A stretch of 39,088 nucleotides of DNA from Bacteroidales bacterium UBA4347 (GCA_002394185.1 DGTB01000126.1:8571-47658), one strand, 5' to 3'. Shown: positions 1-7,545, counted from the stretch's first letter. A program made the numbers and translations. Notes: generated by a model from the sequence alone, not told the origin.

Positions 1-677
1 TCCTTGGCATAGCCCCAGTCGCGCATCGAATCCAGGTTGCCCAGCTGCAGGCGCTCCTGTTTGCCCTGCTTGATACGGGCGGCGGCGAGGGTGATCTTCC
101 GTGTGACGAAGTTTTCGCCCCTCCGCTCGCTCTCATGGTTGAAGAGGATGCCGTTGCAGCAGAACATGTTGTACGCCTCACGATATTCCTTGATGATCCA
201 GTAGCTGTACAGCTTGGCCACCGCGTAGGGGCTGTAGGGATGGAAGGGGGTCTCCTCGTTCTGGGGAACGGCCTCCACACGTCCGTAAAGTTCCGAGGTC
301 GAGGCCTGATAGATGCGACAACTCTGGGCCAATCCACACAGGCGCACGGCCTCCAGTATTCGTAGTGTGCCCGAGGCGTCAACATTGGCTGTATACTCCG
401 GCACATCGAAGCTCACCTGCACATGGCTCTGCGCCGCAAGGTTGTATATCTCGTCCGGCTTCACCGTCGACACCACCTGCAGGATGGACATAGAATCTCC
501 AAGGTCGCCGTAGTGGAGGTGGAAATTCTGTTGTCCTTCCAAGTGGGCGATGCGCTCACGATAGTCCACGCTGCTGCGGCGGATGATGCCGTGCACGTCG
601 TATCCTTTCCCGAGCAGTAGCTCGGCTAGGTAGCTTCCGTCTTGTCCGGTGATACCGGTAATTAGGGCTTTCTTCAT
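1..677 (-). CDS. gmd: GDP-mannose 4,6-dehydratase (3' part outside window)
   Basis: The enzyme converts GDP-mannose to GDP-4-keto-6-deoxymannose, the first step to GDP-fucose and related sugars for surface polysaccharide, in the cytoplasm. The frame opens at the ATG at 677 and stays open to the window edge (225 full codons), so the C-terminus lies to the left. Visible short-chain dehydrogenase features are the N-terminal NADP-binding glycine motif GITGQDG (residues 8-14), the segment STSELYG holding Thr127 and Glu129, and the catalytic YxxxK pair Tyr151/Lys155 in SPYAVAKLY. These match the known GMD active site. The start follows the stop of the upstream nucleotidyltransferase-fold gene by 7 bases, so it is co-transcribed with the polysaccharide operon. 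The family call is firm; a close paralogue with different product specificity is unlikely but cannot be excluded from a partial sequence. Confidence 0.95.
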   Translation of the reverse strand, partial: MKKALITGITGQDGSYLAELLLGKGYDVHGIIRRSSVDYRERIAHLEGQQNFHLHYGDLGDSMSILQVVSTVKPDEIYNLAAQSHVQVSFDVPEYTANVDASGTLRILEAVRLCGLAQSCRIYQASTSELYGRVEAVPQNEETPFHPYSPYAVAKLYSYWIIKEYREAYNMFCCNGILFNHESERRGENFVTRKITLAAARIKQGKQERLQLGNLDSMRDWGYAK

Positions 678-684
678 GATTGTG

Positions 685-1719
685 TTACATTTTGTGTATT
701 ACGCTGCGGGGACTGGCGGCATGTGCACCGAGGCTGGCTATCAGCAGGCGCAGGGATGAGTCGTTGAAAACCATTTCGCGCTTCCACGCCATAGCGTGCC
801 AGCGCTTGAGTTTCCAACCCAGTCGGCCGAGGTTTTCGTCGGGATGGTCGGCGAGGTCGGTGTCGCCATAGAGAATGTCTCGCTCTATGCGTTCGCCATC
901 GCCGGCTATTGTCTCCAGTGTCAGGGGTCCGTGGAATCCCAGCCGTCGTTCTGCAATGCTGTTCATTGCTGAAACAAATCGTGTCATGCCAAAGCGTTTG
1001 GTGGTGGATTCTACGCAACTCCAATCCACCTTTTCTCTCATGGCCTGGCACGCCAGTGCCCAGTCGGCCAGGTCGCGCAGCGTCAGGCGCCCGGATGCAA
1101 AGTGCACGGCCATGTGACGCAGCAGGAAGAGTATTGCAAAGGTGGGGTGTCCAAGTTGTTCTTGCAGCAGAGTCTCGTATTGTCGGTTGCTGGGAGGGTA
1201 TTTGTCGTTGAGCAGGTGGTAGTGGCTTTCCACGGTAACTCCGCGGTAGTCGTATTTGGTATGGTGGTTGCGGTCGTTGCTGATGCCTACCCCCATCTCG
1301 CGCCGTGCCACCTCGTCAGCCTCGTCGTGCTTGTCGTAGAAGTAGAGGTCCAGATCTCCGAATTCACGCAGCTCCGGGGTGGGGTAGTATTCCGACAACA
1401 CCACACCTTTAAGCACCAATGTCTTGATACCATGGCTTTTCATACGTGTGGCAATGTCGCGCAGCACATCGCGTTGGTAGCGAGACCGCGATGCAATCTT
1501 TTCTTTCTCGGCTAACCATGGCATCAACACATCGCGCGACGGCCTTGTCTCCTCGGGGAGCATGCCGGCGGCGTCTGCCGTCAATGCCGCTACATGGTTT
1601 TTCTGCATCAGCCGGAACAAGCTCCACCACTGCGAGGCGTCCATTGCCCCCACCGTAGGCACCTCCCTGGTGAGCGCTGCCCGCAGCAATTCAAAAGCTG
1701 TGTCCATTTCTCCAATCAT
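685..1719 (-). CDS. Nucleotidyltransferase-fold family protein (PF14907-like)
   Basis: The 344-residue protein resembles the uncharacterised nucleotidyltransferase family PF14907 (NTP_transf_5). The key stretch is at residues 100-126: LVLKG (Lys104-Gly105), then a tyrosine-rich linker, then FGDLDLYF with the acidic pair Asp122/Asp124 expected to bind metal and nucleotide. The remainder is largely helical with no signal peptide or membrane segment, so it should be cytoplasmic. It starts 19 bases after the permease stop and ends 7 bases before gmd, which places it firmly in the polysaccharide operon. Members of this family are common in Bacteroidales capsule and exopolysaccharide loci, but their substrate is not established, and I do not assign one. 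Transfer of a nucleotidyl or phospho group to a sugar or lipid carrier would fit the context, as an inference only. Confidence 0.8.
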   Translation of the reverse strand: MIGEMDTAFELLRAALTREVPTVGAMDASQWWSLFRLMQKNHVAALTADAAGMLPEETRPSRDVLMPWLAEKEKIASRSRYQRDVLRDIATRMKSHGIKTLVLKGVVLSEYYPTPELREFGDLDLYFYDKHDEADEVARREMGVGISNDRNHHTKYDYRGVTVESHYHLLNDKYPPSNRQYETLLQEQLGHPTFAILFLLRHMAVHFASGRLTLRDLADWALACQAMREKVDWSCVESTTKRFGMTRFVSAMNSIAERRLGFHGPLTLETIAGDGERIERDILYGDTDLADHPDENLGRLGWKLKRWHAMAWKREMVFNDSSLRLLIASLGAHAASPRSVIHKM

Positions 1720-1738
1720 AACAGTTTGCCCTAAAAGA

Positions 1739-2617
1739 TTACACCGTGTCCATGAAGGTCTTCTGCACGCGGTTGAAAATCACTATGCCCAGGGCCAGCA
1801 GCACCACCATGAAACCGGCGCTGTAGCCCAGCATGCCCCAACTGAACTGCCCCTCGCCGAGGAAGCCGTACTTGAAGGCCTCCACGATGCCCGTCAACGG
1901 GTTGAGGCTCATCAGCATTCGCAGCTTCTCGTTGGTGATGGTGCTCAGGGGGTAGATGACCGGCGTGGCATACATCCACAGGCTGACGAAATAGCTCAGC
2001 AGCAACGACATGTCGCGGTACTTGGTCGTCATGCTCGAGAAGAGGATGCCGAAGCCCAAGGCCAGCCCCGCCAGCATCAGCACCAGCACCGGCAGCAGCA
2101 GGGCGTACCAGTTGGTGTGTATCTGGCCGGGGATGATCCAAATCTGGTAGATGGCGTACACCACCAGGAACAACCCCAGCTGTATGCCGAAGCGCAGCAG
2201 GTTGCTGACCACCGTGGAGATGGGCACTATCAGGCGCGGGAAGTAGACCTTGCCGAAGATGCTGGCATTGGCCGTGAAGGTGTTCGAGGTCTTGTTCAGG
2301 CAGTCGCTGAAGTACTGCCACAGGCAGATGCCGCTCAGGTAGAACAGCGGCTGCGGCAGCCCGTCGGTGGGTATCTTGGCGATGCCGCCGAAGACCACCA
2401 TGTACATCACCACCGTGATCAGTGGTTGTATGACGTACCACAGCGGCCCCAGCACGGTCTGTTTGTACTGTGTGGTGATATTCCTCTTGACGAAGAGGCT
2501 GCACAAATCGCGGTAGTCCCACAGCTCCCGCAGGTTCACAGAAAGCAGCTTCTCCCGCGGCTTGATGACGGTGGTCCAGGTGTCCTGATTGGTTGTCTTG
2601 TTTCTTGTTTTGTCCAT
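1739..2617 (-). CDS. wzm: ABC-2 type polysaccharide export permease
   Basis: This 292-residue integral inner-membrane protein is the membrane half of a Wzm/Wzt-type ABC exporter that moves lipid-linked O-antigen or other polysaccharide across the inner membrane. The N-terminal amphipathic part with DLCSLFVKRNITTQYKQ followed by LGPLWYVIQPL is the signature opening of this family. About six hydrophobic segments follow, and the C-terminal MSLNPLTGIVEAFKYG is also typical. The ATPase partner is normally encoded directly downstream but is not here; two other genes follow, so it may lie beyond the left edge. The gene start lies only about 10 bases from a hairpin cluster belonging to the neighbouring RAYT element, so that insertion sits in what was probably a very short gap behind the sugar transferase. 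The symbol is by role and not by orthology. Confidence 0.88.
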   Translation of the reverse strand: MDKTRNKTTNQDTWTTVIKPREKLLSVNLRELWDYRDLCSLFVKRNITTQYKQTVLGPLWYVIQPLITVVMYMVVFGGIAKIPTDGLPQPLFYLSGICLWQYFSDCLNKTSNTFTANASIFGKVYFPRLIVPISTVVSNLLRFGIQLGLFLVVYAIYQIWIIPGQIHTNWYALLLPVLVLMLAGLALGFGILFSSMTTKYRDMSLLLSYFVSLWMYATPVIYPLSTITNEKLRMLMSLNPLTGIVEAFKYGFLGEGQFSWGMLGYSAGFMVVLLALGIVIFNRVQKTFMDTV

Positions 2618-2625
2618 AGCTGTTT

Positions 2626-2714
2626 GCCTGCCGGAGGCAGGTTGATTTCAATAACCCCAGACGGTAGTCTGGGGATGAATGTGTCATATGAGAGAAGGGC
2701 TCTCGAAGAGAGCC
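2626..2714. repeat. Left REP-like hairpin cluster of the RAYT element
   Basis: There are three consecutive hairpins. The first is CCTGCC-GGA-GGCAGG (2627-2641), the second CCCCAGAC-GGTA-GTCTGGGG (2655-2674), and the third GGCTCTC-GAA-GAGAGCC (2698-2714). The reverse-complement counterparts lie on the other side of the transposase gene. All stems are perfect. Confidence 0.85.
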
Positions 2715-2728
2715 ACCTTTCTCCTTTT

Positions 2729-3178
2729 TTAGTCTTTCATGAAATATTTTTCATCCCAAGTTATACCACTTTCTCCTATCAGCTCCTTGAGTTCATCGGC
2801 AAGAGATAGCACCCTGTGGTGTTCTTTCTGACCTTTTATATAGTTCACTATCGTGTCTTTGTCTTTGTAGGAGTAGGTGAATGCAGCGTATTCTTTTCCC
2901 CAGTGGTCAAAGTCAGGAAAATGCGGGTTGCTCTTAAGCCAGGGGCTGGTAATTGATTTTAAATCCTGCATGAACCTGGACACACTTAGCGTTGCGGGGA
3001 GTCCCACTAACATGTGTATGTGGTCGGGCATTCCTCCTATACGATAGACTTTGACATCCCGATTGTTGGCTATGCCTAACATGTAGGCATAGAGTTCGCG
3101 CTCGTGGGATTCAGGTATGGTACGCTCACTACGATATGTGCGAAAGACAATGTGATATAGTAGTTGTGTGTAGCTCAT
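2729..3178 (-). CDS. REP-associated tyrosine transposase (IS200/IS605-type Y1 HUH)
   Basis: This single-strand DNA nuclease-transposase of the Y1 HUH superfamily is predicted to cut and rejoin REP-like hairpins. With the start at 3178 the protein has 149 residues, the usual size for IS200-like TnpA and RAYT proteins. It shows the opening TQLLYHIVFRTY, the metal-binding HUH motif MPDHIHMLV (His53, His55), the segment HWGKEYAAFTYS that precedes the active site, and the nucleophile Tyr113 in NYIKGQKEHH with Gln117. The frame is open upstream to 3223, but those extra 15 codons would be read from the right-hand hairpin, so I prefer the internal ATG, where similarity to the family begins. No frameshift or stop disrupts it, so it may be active. 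No accessory tnpB gene is present. Confidence 0.88.
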   Translation of the reverse strand: MSYTQLLYHIVFRTYRSERTIPESHERELYAYMLGIANNRDVKVYRIGGMPDHIHMLVGLPATLSVSRFMQDLKSITSPWLKSNPHFPDFDHWGKEYAAFTYSYKDKDTIVNYIKGQKEHHRVLSLADELKELIGESGITWDEKYFMKD

Positions 3179-3193
3179 GTCCTGTGGAATGGA

Positions 3194-3285
3194 GGCTCTC
3201 TTCGCGAGCCCCAAAGGGGGCATTTTTGTTTATTTCTCCCCAGACTACCGTCTGGGGTTATTGAATGTGCCTGCCTTCGGCAGGC
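3194..3285. repeat. Right REP-like hairpin cluster of the RAYT element
   Basis: The hairpins mirror the left cluster: GGCTCTC/GCGAGCC with one mismatch at 3194-3210, CCCCAGAC-TACC-GTCTGGGG at 3238-3257, and GCCTGCC-TTC-GGCAGGC at 3269-3285. An extra small stem GCCCC-AAA-GGGGGC overlaps the first unit at 3208-3221. The reverse complement of the middle hairpin plus its flank matches the left side almost exactly. Confidence 0.83.
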
Positions 3286-3325
3286 TCTTTTGTCCTTTCT
3301 GGCATCCCCCTCCGGCCCTCCGCCC

Positions 3326-4495
3326 TCACGCCGAGTGCTTACGGCGGAACAGGATGTTGCCCACGATGCCCCAGAAGTATTTCCAGTCGGTGCGCAGGGG
3401 GGCTTTGAGGTAGGCCTCCAGGTAGCGGCGCTCGCTGGCCTGTATGTCGTCGAGGGTCTCCGGACTCTTGGCCTCGTAGTAGAACGGCGGCAGCATGCCC
3501 GGCTTGGTGCGGGTGCGCAACTCCTGCATCTCGGGGGTGTAAAGGCTGAAATACTGGTTGCTCAGCGGTCGCACGCCCACCAGCTTCATGTCGCCCCGCA
3601 GCATGTTCCACACCATCGGCAGTTCGTCGAGCCATGTGCGGCGCAGGAAACGCCCCATCGTGCTCACACGGTAGTCGTCCTTGAATTTGCCGCCGCTCTG
3701 CAGGCTCTGATACTGATAGACATACGGCTGTATGTACTCCGAGTAGTTGTACATCGTACGGAACTTGTGCACGATGATTTCCTTGCCGTCCTTGCCACGG
3801 CGGCGCAGGTGGATGATGGGCGAACCCAGCGGCGGATTGTCGTTCACCGGGGTTTTGGTCTTGCGCGCCACCACGAAGAACTCGCCATAGCGGAACTGCT
3901 CGTCGATGACCTCGAAGCCCGCGCGGTACAGGCGGCCGAGGATCTCCACGCGTGTGAACGTGCGGCTCTTGCCGTGTGTGAGGCTGTAGTAGAGGCTGTG
4001 CGTGAGCTTCAGCTTCGGCGCCACGCGGTTCCACAGGTAGTCGCCCCACACCACCACCGTCCTCACTCCCCAGGGGTACTTCTTCTTGAGCATCTGGCGC
4101 TTCAGGGCCGCCGTCATCGAGTGGCAGTAGAGAAAAGCCCCTTCGTCCAGCAGGTCGTTGGCCGTGTAGAGGAATCGGTTCAGGTCCTCCTGCGTGTGGA
4201 ACGGACGGGTGAGCACCAGCAGTTTGGGACGGCGATCGCCCACGCGGTACTGCAATGCCTCGGGTGTCGACGTCGTCAGCGGCACGGCCACCATCTCGGG
4301 GTAGCGCTCCTGGTTGGCGTTGAGCCAGCGGAGGAGCTCCTTCTGCGAGAGAGTGGAGGTCTGCTGCAGGATGCTGCGCACGGCCTCGTTGCCGATCTCG
4401 TCCACCGACAGCTTGGCCCCCTGCTCCGCCCCTTGTTCGGAGTAGGCCTTGCGGTCCTCAATCTCGTATTGCAGTTGAAACAGCGCTTTCTTCAT
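3326..4495 (-). CDS. Sugar (phosphoglycosyl) transferase with N-terminal extra domain
   Basis: The C-terminal half (about residues 222-389) is a bacterial sugar transferase domain (PF02397), the monotopic phosphoglycosyl transferase fold that places the first sugar phosphate on undecaprenyl phosphate to begin a polysaccharide repeat. Visible motifs are RRRGKDGKEIIVHKFRTM (KFRTM at 244-248), the catalytic Asp290-Glu291 pair in WLDELPMVWNMLRGDM, and VGVRP. Residues 1-210 form a separate soluble domain ending in FRYGEFFVVARK, which looks like the tail of a class I methyltransferase-type fold (weak recognition). The hydrophobic re-entrant helix that normally precedes the catalytic domain is absent. 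The start codon overlaps the stop of the upstream antiterminator gene as ATGA, indicating coupled translation. It most likely initiates assembly of the polysaccharide exported by the ABC permease. Confidence 0.9.
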   Translation of the reverse strand: MKKALFQLQYEIEDRKAYSEQGAEQGAKLSVDEIGNEAVRSILQQTSTLSQKELLRWLNANQERYPEMVAVPLTTSTPEALQYRVGDRRPKLLVLTRPFHTQEDLNRFLYTANDLLDEGAFLYCHSMTAALKRQMLKKKYPWGVRTVVVWGDYLWNRVAPKLKLTHSLYYSLTHGKSRTFTRVEILGRLYRAGFEVIDEQFRYGEFFVVARKTKTPVNDNPPLGSPIIHLRRRGKDGKEIIVHKFRTMYNYSEYIQPYVYQYQSLQSGGKFKDDYRVSTMGRFLRRTWLDELPMVWNMLRGDMKLVGVRPLSNQYFSLYTPEMQELRTRTKPGMLPPFYYEAKSPETLDDIQASERRYLEAYLKAPLRTDWKYFWGIVGNILFRRKHSA

Positions 4496-5307
4496 ATCTT
4501 CTTCAGCATCGAAGGGTGGATGTATGTGGTGGCCACGGCGACCACGCCGGCAATGGTCACCACCAGGCGACGGTCTTTCTTGATGCGGCGTATGTGGCCC
4601 TCGGCGCCCTTGAAGGGTCCGTCGGTCACCACCACGCGGTCGCCCATGTGGTACTCCGGCTTGTCCTCGCCCAGCACCGTCAGGCCTTCCCGTCCCGCCG
4701 TCACCACGAACTGGAACACCTCCATCTCGCGGTCGCGTATCACCGCCGGCCGGCGGCTGCCCGCCATGCGGTAGAGGTAGACTCCGTTATCGTGCCCGGC
4801 CATGAAAAATCCCAACTCTCTTTCCGTGCAGCGCAGGAACAGCAGCGACGCTATCACATCCACCGGCGCGAAGAACTCCAGCCCCTCGGCCTTGCAGTCG
4901 GCTATCAGCGGCTGCACCCGGTTGTAGAACACCCGCAGCGCATACCAGTGCCTTTCCGTCTCCTCGGAAACGCTGGCGGGGAGGGTGGGGGTGGGGCTGA
5001 TGTCGGGGTCGTGGGCGTCCAAGGTTGTGTGGGTGTAGGTTTCGGGTTGCAGTTGGGGCAATTCTTCCTCTCCCCCGGGTCGGTGCCCGGAGTTCCTGGA
5101 AGGTTCATCGGCATGTAGGGTTCCGATTTCACGGTCGCCCCTATCCAAGGGTGTTGCCGCAACCGCCTGGTTTCCAGCTGGAACGTGCTTCCGCGCGGAA
5201 ACTTTATACTTTGCAAATATACGTTTTTTTGCTATAATAAAAAAATAAAATGCTGTTGATTGCCATTTTTCCTCTTCTCTTTGCCATTCCACCCCTTTTT
5301 CCGGCAC
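4492..5307 (-). CDS. UpxY/NusG-family transcription antiterminator, start unresolved
   Basis: The reliable part is residues 117-271 (from about 4960 down to 4492). ERHWYALRVFYNRV opens an NGN domain, and YHMGDRVVVTDGPFKGAEGHIRRIKKDRRLVV is a KOW motif, as in UpxY proteins. In Bacteroides these bind the 5' leader of their own capsule operon and let RNA polymerase read through. The gene is first in the polysaccharide operon, as expected. The start is a problem: 5307 is the only in-frame ATG upstream of the domain, but residues 1-35 are read from AT-rich DNA that looks non-coding, and a TATATTTG -7 box at 5214-5221 would start transcription inside the frame. Later options are non-ATG (TTG at 5148, 5061 or 5022) or a frameshift from another frame that has ATGs near 5114. 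Residues 40-116 are proline/threonine-rich and unrecognised. Confidence 0.8.
   Translation of the reverse strand: MPEKGVEWQREEEKWQSTAFYFFIIAKKRIFAKYKVSARKHVPAGNQAVAATPLDRGDREIGTLHADEPSRNSGHRPGGEEELPQLQPETYTHTTLDAHDPDISPTPTLPASVSEETERHWYALRVFYNRVQPLIADCKAEGLEFFAPVDVIASLLFLRCTERELGFFMAGHDNGVYLYRMAGSRRPAVIRDREMEVFQFVVTAGREGLTVLGEDKPEYHMGDRVVVTDGPFKGAEGHIRRIKKDRRLVVTIAGVVAVATTYIHPSMLKKI
5189..5221 (-). promoter_or_regulatory. Candidate upxY-operon promoter and leader palindrome
   Basis: On the minus strand TATATTTG (5214-5221) matches the Bacteroidota -7 consensus TAnnTTTG, predicting a start near 5207. No good TTTG -33 box is seen. Just downstream lies the perfect 12-base palindrome TTCCGCGCGGAA (5189-5200). 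It would fall near the 5' end of the transcript and could be an operator or a leader hairpin recognised by the antiterminator; that role is inferred. Confidence 0.45.
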
Positions 5308-5715
5308 CTCTCAACCCCCTGCCGAATCGGACACGGAGGAATTCCGAAAAACGACTTTTTGTCAAATTCCAGCTCTCCGCCAACATTCCGTTTTCCACTC
5401 CTCCGCCATCGGACCCGTCGGAACAAAAAACGTCCAAAAACGACGTTAAAATACAGATAACCAATACTATACAGACGAATATTTGTGTAACTGCCTATAA
5501 AACAACACCTAAGAGCCACCCCCTCTTACTCCTCTCTTACTCCTCTCCTACCCCTCCCTTTCTCCCCGGTTAGTTTTTTAAGACATGATAAGGAGGGGAT
5601 AAAGATGGAATAAAAGTGACATTATGTCAAATTAGGTGTTTGCCCCTTGGGGTGCCCGGCGGGGTGGTTGCGGAGGGGGCGAGGAGGGGTGGCGGGCGGT
5701 TTTGGCAAAAACGAA
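5308..5715. other. Intergenic region without a recognised gene
   Basis: I see no convincing coding sequence on either strand. The stretch contains an 11-base tandem tract at 5519-5555 (CTCTTACTCCT units, degenerating into CTCCTACCCCT). It also holds a 13-base dyad TGACAT-T-ATGTCA at 5617-5629 whose role is unknown. It separates the peptidase terminator on one side from the upxY leader on the other. Confidence 0.5.
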
Positions 5716-5747
5716 GCAAGCCGGCAGGAGGTGTCCTGTCGGCTTGC
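5716..5747 (-). terminator. Rho-independent terminator of the M49 peptidase gene
   Basis: A 14-bp stem with one G-T wobble (5716-5729 pairing with 5734-5747, loop of 4) lies 64 bases past the peptidase stop. On the minus strand it is followed by a T-rich run (CGTTTTTG). Confidence 0.75.
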
Positions 5748-5810
5748 CGATGGTTGTTGGAGGGGAGGGGCGAGGCCGGTCCGTTGGCGGCGTCCCTCGG
5801 AGGTGCGGGC

Positions 5811-7457
5811 TTAGAGGCCCAGCACGTCGGCACCCTGTTTGTAGACGATGTCGCGCGGGATTTTGGCGTCGCGGATCTGGTCGAGGACCTTCTGGAGGTC
5901 GGTGCTGATGTTGCCGTTCTTGTCGCTGTAGGCCTTGGCGGCGGCAGCGTCGCCCTCGCCTTCCATGGCGATGATGATGGCGGCCCAGCCGCGGGCGGCC
6001 TCGCGGGCTTTCTCGACGTCGATGACGTACTTGCCGTTCTTGTTGATACTGAAGGCACCGTGCTCGAGGAAGTAGTTGTAGCACATGATGTTGGCGCGGC
6101 CGTGGGCCTCGGTGGCGCCGAAGCGGACCGAGCGGAGCAGGCCGGCGATGAAGGTGATGTAGTTTTGGGCGATGGTGGTGTTGGTGATTTCGCCGCGCTC
6201 GATGAGCTGCTCGGTGAGGAAGAGTCCGCAGACGTCAGCCTTGGCTTCCTCCCAGGCGCTGTACTGTGCGCCGAGGGCCTCGCGGCAGGCACCGCGGCCG
6301 GTGACGGTGTTCTTGATGCCCAGGCCGTGGGCCACCTCGTGGTAGCAGGTGTTGCCGAAGAAGGCGTTGAAGGTCACGCTGTCCACCTGCTCGGGGCAGA
6401 GGATGAGCTGGGCGATGGGTACCATGATGTTGTCGTACTTGGCGCGCATGGCGTTCTTGAGCTGCAGGCGGCGGCTGCCTTTGGCCAGCTGCACGCGCTC
6501 GTCGTTGGGCAGATTGATGGCGATGGTTTTGGAGCCCGCGTTGCAGTCGCCGGCGTAGTAGACCACGTCGTAGACGTTGATGTCGCAGTCGGTGCCGGGC
6601 ACTTCCTTCTTATACTTGGGGTCGCAGGGCAGGAGTTTCTGCATCTCGGGGAGCATGGCGGCGAATTTGCTGAGGTCGTTGCTCCACTGCTCGTCCTTGA
6701 CCAGCACGAAGGCCTCGTGGCTGCACTTCAGGCCGTTGATGCCGTCGTCGTAGTTCTCGATGGGTCCCACGACGAAGTCGAGCTTGCTGTCTTTCATGTC
6801 CATCCAGACCATGTCGCTCTCGAAGTAGTCGTCGGTCTTGAAGGCCTCGCGGCGGGCCGTGAGGTACTTCTTCAGACCCTCGTTGTCGGCCAGGGCGATG
6901 GCTTTCTCCATCAGGGCGTCGACCTTGGCGAGCTCGGTCTTGTAGGCCTCGTGGTAGGGCAGGACGTAGAGCTGGCCCTGCTCGTTGCGGCGGATGACGC
7001 TGTACTGGCTGTTCTTCAGGGTGTCCTCAAGGGCGTCGAACTCCTCGCGGGTCATGTCCTGGGGGTAGAAGTTGCAGCCGGCGGGGCGCTCGCCGTAGCC
7101 GGGGAGGAAGGGACGCTCCTCGGAGAGGCGGTCCCAGGCGCCGTACTGGATGCGGGCGAAGGCGCGCATGGCGGGGTCGCAGAGGGTGTCGATGGCGTCG
7201 CGGTTGGCGTAGCCGAAGTATTCGTCCCAGTAGATGTCGTCCATCACCTTGCCGATCTCGATGAAGATCTTCACGAGTTCCTTCTCGTTGGCGGAGAGGT
7301 TCTGGATGAGGTCGGACTTCAGTTCGAAGACGGCGTACTCGTCCACTTTCTGTTGAATTTCGGGGTCGGCAGGGCAGTCGGTGACCGCTTTTTTGTTCTG
7401 GCAACCCACGGCGGCAAACATTGTCACAGCCATAGCTAAAATTGATAATTTCTTCAT
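5811..7457 (-). CDS. Peptidase family M49 (dipeptidyl-peptidase III-like) lipoprotein
   Basis: This predicted zinc metallopeptidase releases dipeptides from the N-termini of short peptides. With the start at 7457 it has 548 residues and a lipoprotein signal (MKKLSILAMAVTMFAAVGC) whose lipobox Cys precedes a short QNKK linker, so it should be anchored in the cell envelope. The zinc site is HEVAH (373-377) plus EEAKAD (403-408, Glu404 as the expected third ligand). These correspond to HEXXGH and EECRAE in classical dipeptidyl-peptidase III, but with the five-residue HExxH form known from a few bacterial members such as that of Caldithrix. The frame is open upstream to 7502, but those codons lie in the 5' untranslated region just after the -7 box, so the ATG that opens the signal peptide is chosen. 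It is monocistronic, with its own promoter and terminator. Confidence 0.88.
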   Translation of the reverse strand: MKKLSILAMAVTMFAAVGCQNKKAVTDCPADPEIQQKVDEYAVFELKSDLIQNLSANEKELVKIFIEIGKVMDDIYWDEYFGYANRDAIDTLCDPAMRAFARIQYGAWDRLSEERPFLPGYGERPAGCNFYPQDMTREEFDALEDTLKNSQYSVIRRNEQGQLYVLPYHEAYKTELAKVDALMEKAIALADNEGLKKYLTARREAFKTDDYFESDMVWMDMKDSKLDFVVGPIENYDDGINGLKCSHEAFVLVKDEQWSNDLSKFAAMLPEMQKLLPCDPKYKKEVPGTDCDINVYDVVYYAGDCNAGSKTIAINLPNDERVQLAKGSRRLQLKNAMRAKYDNIMVPIAQLILCPEQVDSVTFNAFFGNTCYHEVAHGLGIKNTVTGRGACREALGAQYSAWEEAKADVCGLFLTEQLIERGEITNTTIAQNYITFIAGLLRSVRFGATEAHGRANIMCYNYFLEHGAFSINKNGKYVIDVEKAREAARGWAAIIIAMEGEGDAAAAKAYSDKNGNISTDLQKVLDQIRDAKIPRDIVYKQGADVLGL

Positions 7458-7499
7458 TATTAATAATTTTAAATGTTGTTGCTTGTTAAAATATTTTTG

Positions 7500-7507
7500 C
7501 AAAGGTA
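7500..7507 (-). promoter_or_regulatory. -7 box of the M49 peptidase promoter
   Basis: TACCTTTG on the minus strand matches TAnnTTTG and lies 43 bases upstream of the peptidase start codon. The expected -33 position reads TTTT instead of TTTG. It is divergent from, and nearly abuts, the tRNA promoter. Confidence 0.7.
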
Positions 7508-7514
7508 CATTTTT

Positions 7515-7545
7515 TTTGTCAATTTAAAAAAAAGTTGTACTTTTG
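7515..7545 (+). promoter_or_regulatory. Promoter of tRNA-Ser
   Basis: TTTG (7515-7518), exactly 19 bases, then TACTTTTG (7538-7545) form a perfect Bacteroidota -33/-7 promoter. It predicts a transcript start near 7552, about 24 bases before the mature tRNA. Confidence 0.85.

Larger units (their letters stand above)
2626..3286 (-). mobile_element. RAYT element (REPtron-like): Y1 transposase between mirrored hairpins
   Basis: A single transposase gene is framed by the same three hairpin units in opposite order and orientation. The left side carries stems at 2627-2641 (CCTGCC/GGCAGG), 2655-2674 (CCCCAGAC/GTCTGGGG) and 2698-2714 (GGCTCTC/GAGAGCC). The right side carries the counterparts at 3194-3210, 3238-3257 and 3269-3285. 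The connecting sequence AATAACCCC next to the middle hairpin is also mirrored. This is the layout described for REP-associated tyrosine transposases, which are domesticated IS200/IS605 relatives. The element lies in the polysaccharide operon between sugar transferase and permease, and its hairpins could affect read-through or mRNA stability there. Exact ends are inferred from the outermost hairpins. Confidence 0.82.

Noticed and set aside
135..620. Small plus-strand open frames at the left edge
   Set aside because: They lie opposite a clear GDP-mannose dehydratase gene on the minus strand.
5205..5213. TATACTTTG on the plus strand as a promoter
   Set aside because: Spacing within the box is one base too long for TAnnTTTG, and no plus-strand gene follows.
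5189..5640. An invertible, phase-variable promoter upstream of the antiterminator gene
   Set aside because: Such promoters are common before UpxY genes, but I found no pair of inverted repeats flanking the promoter and no recombinase gene.
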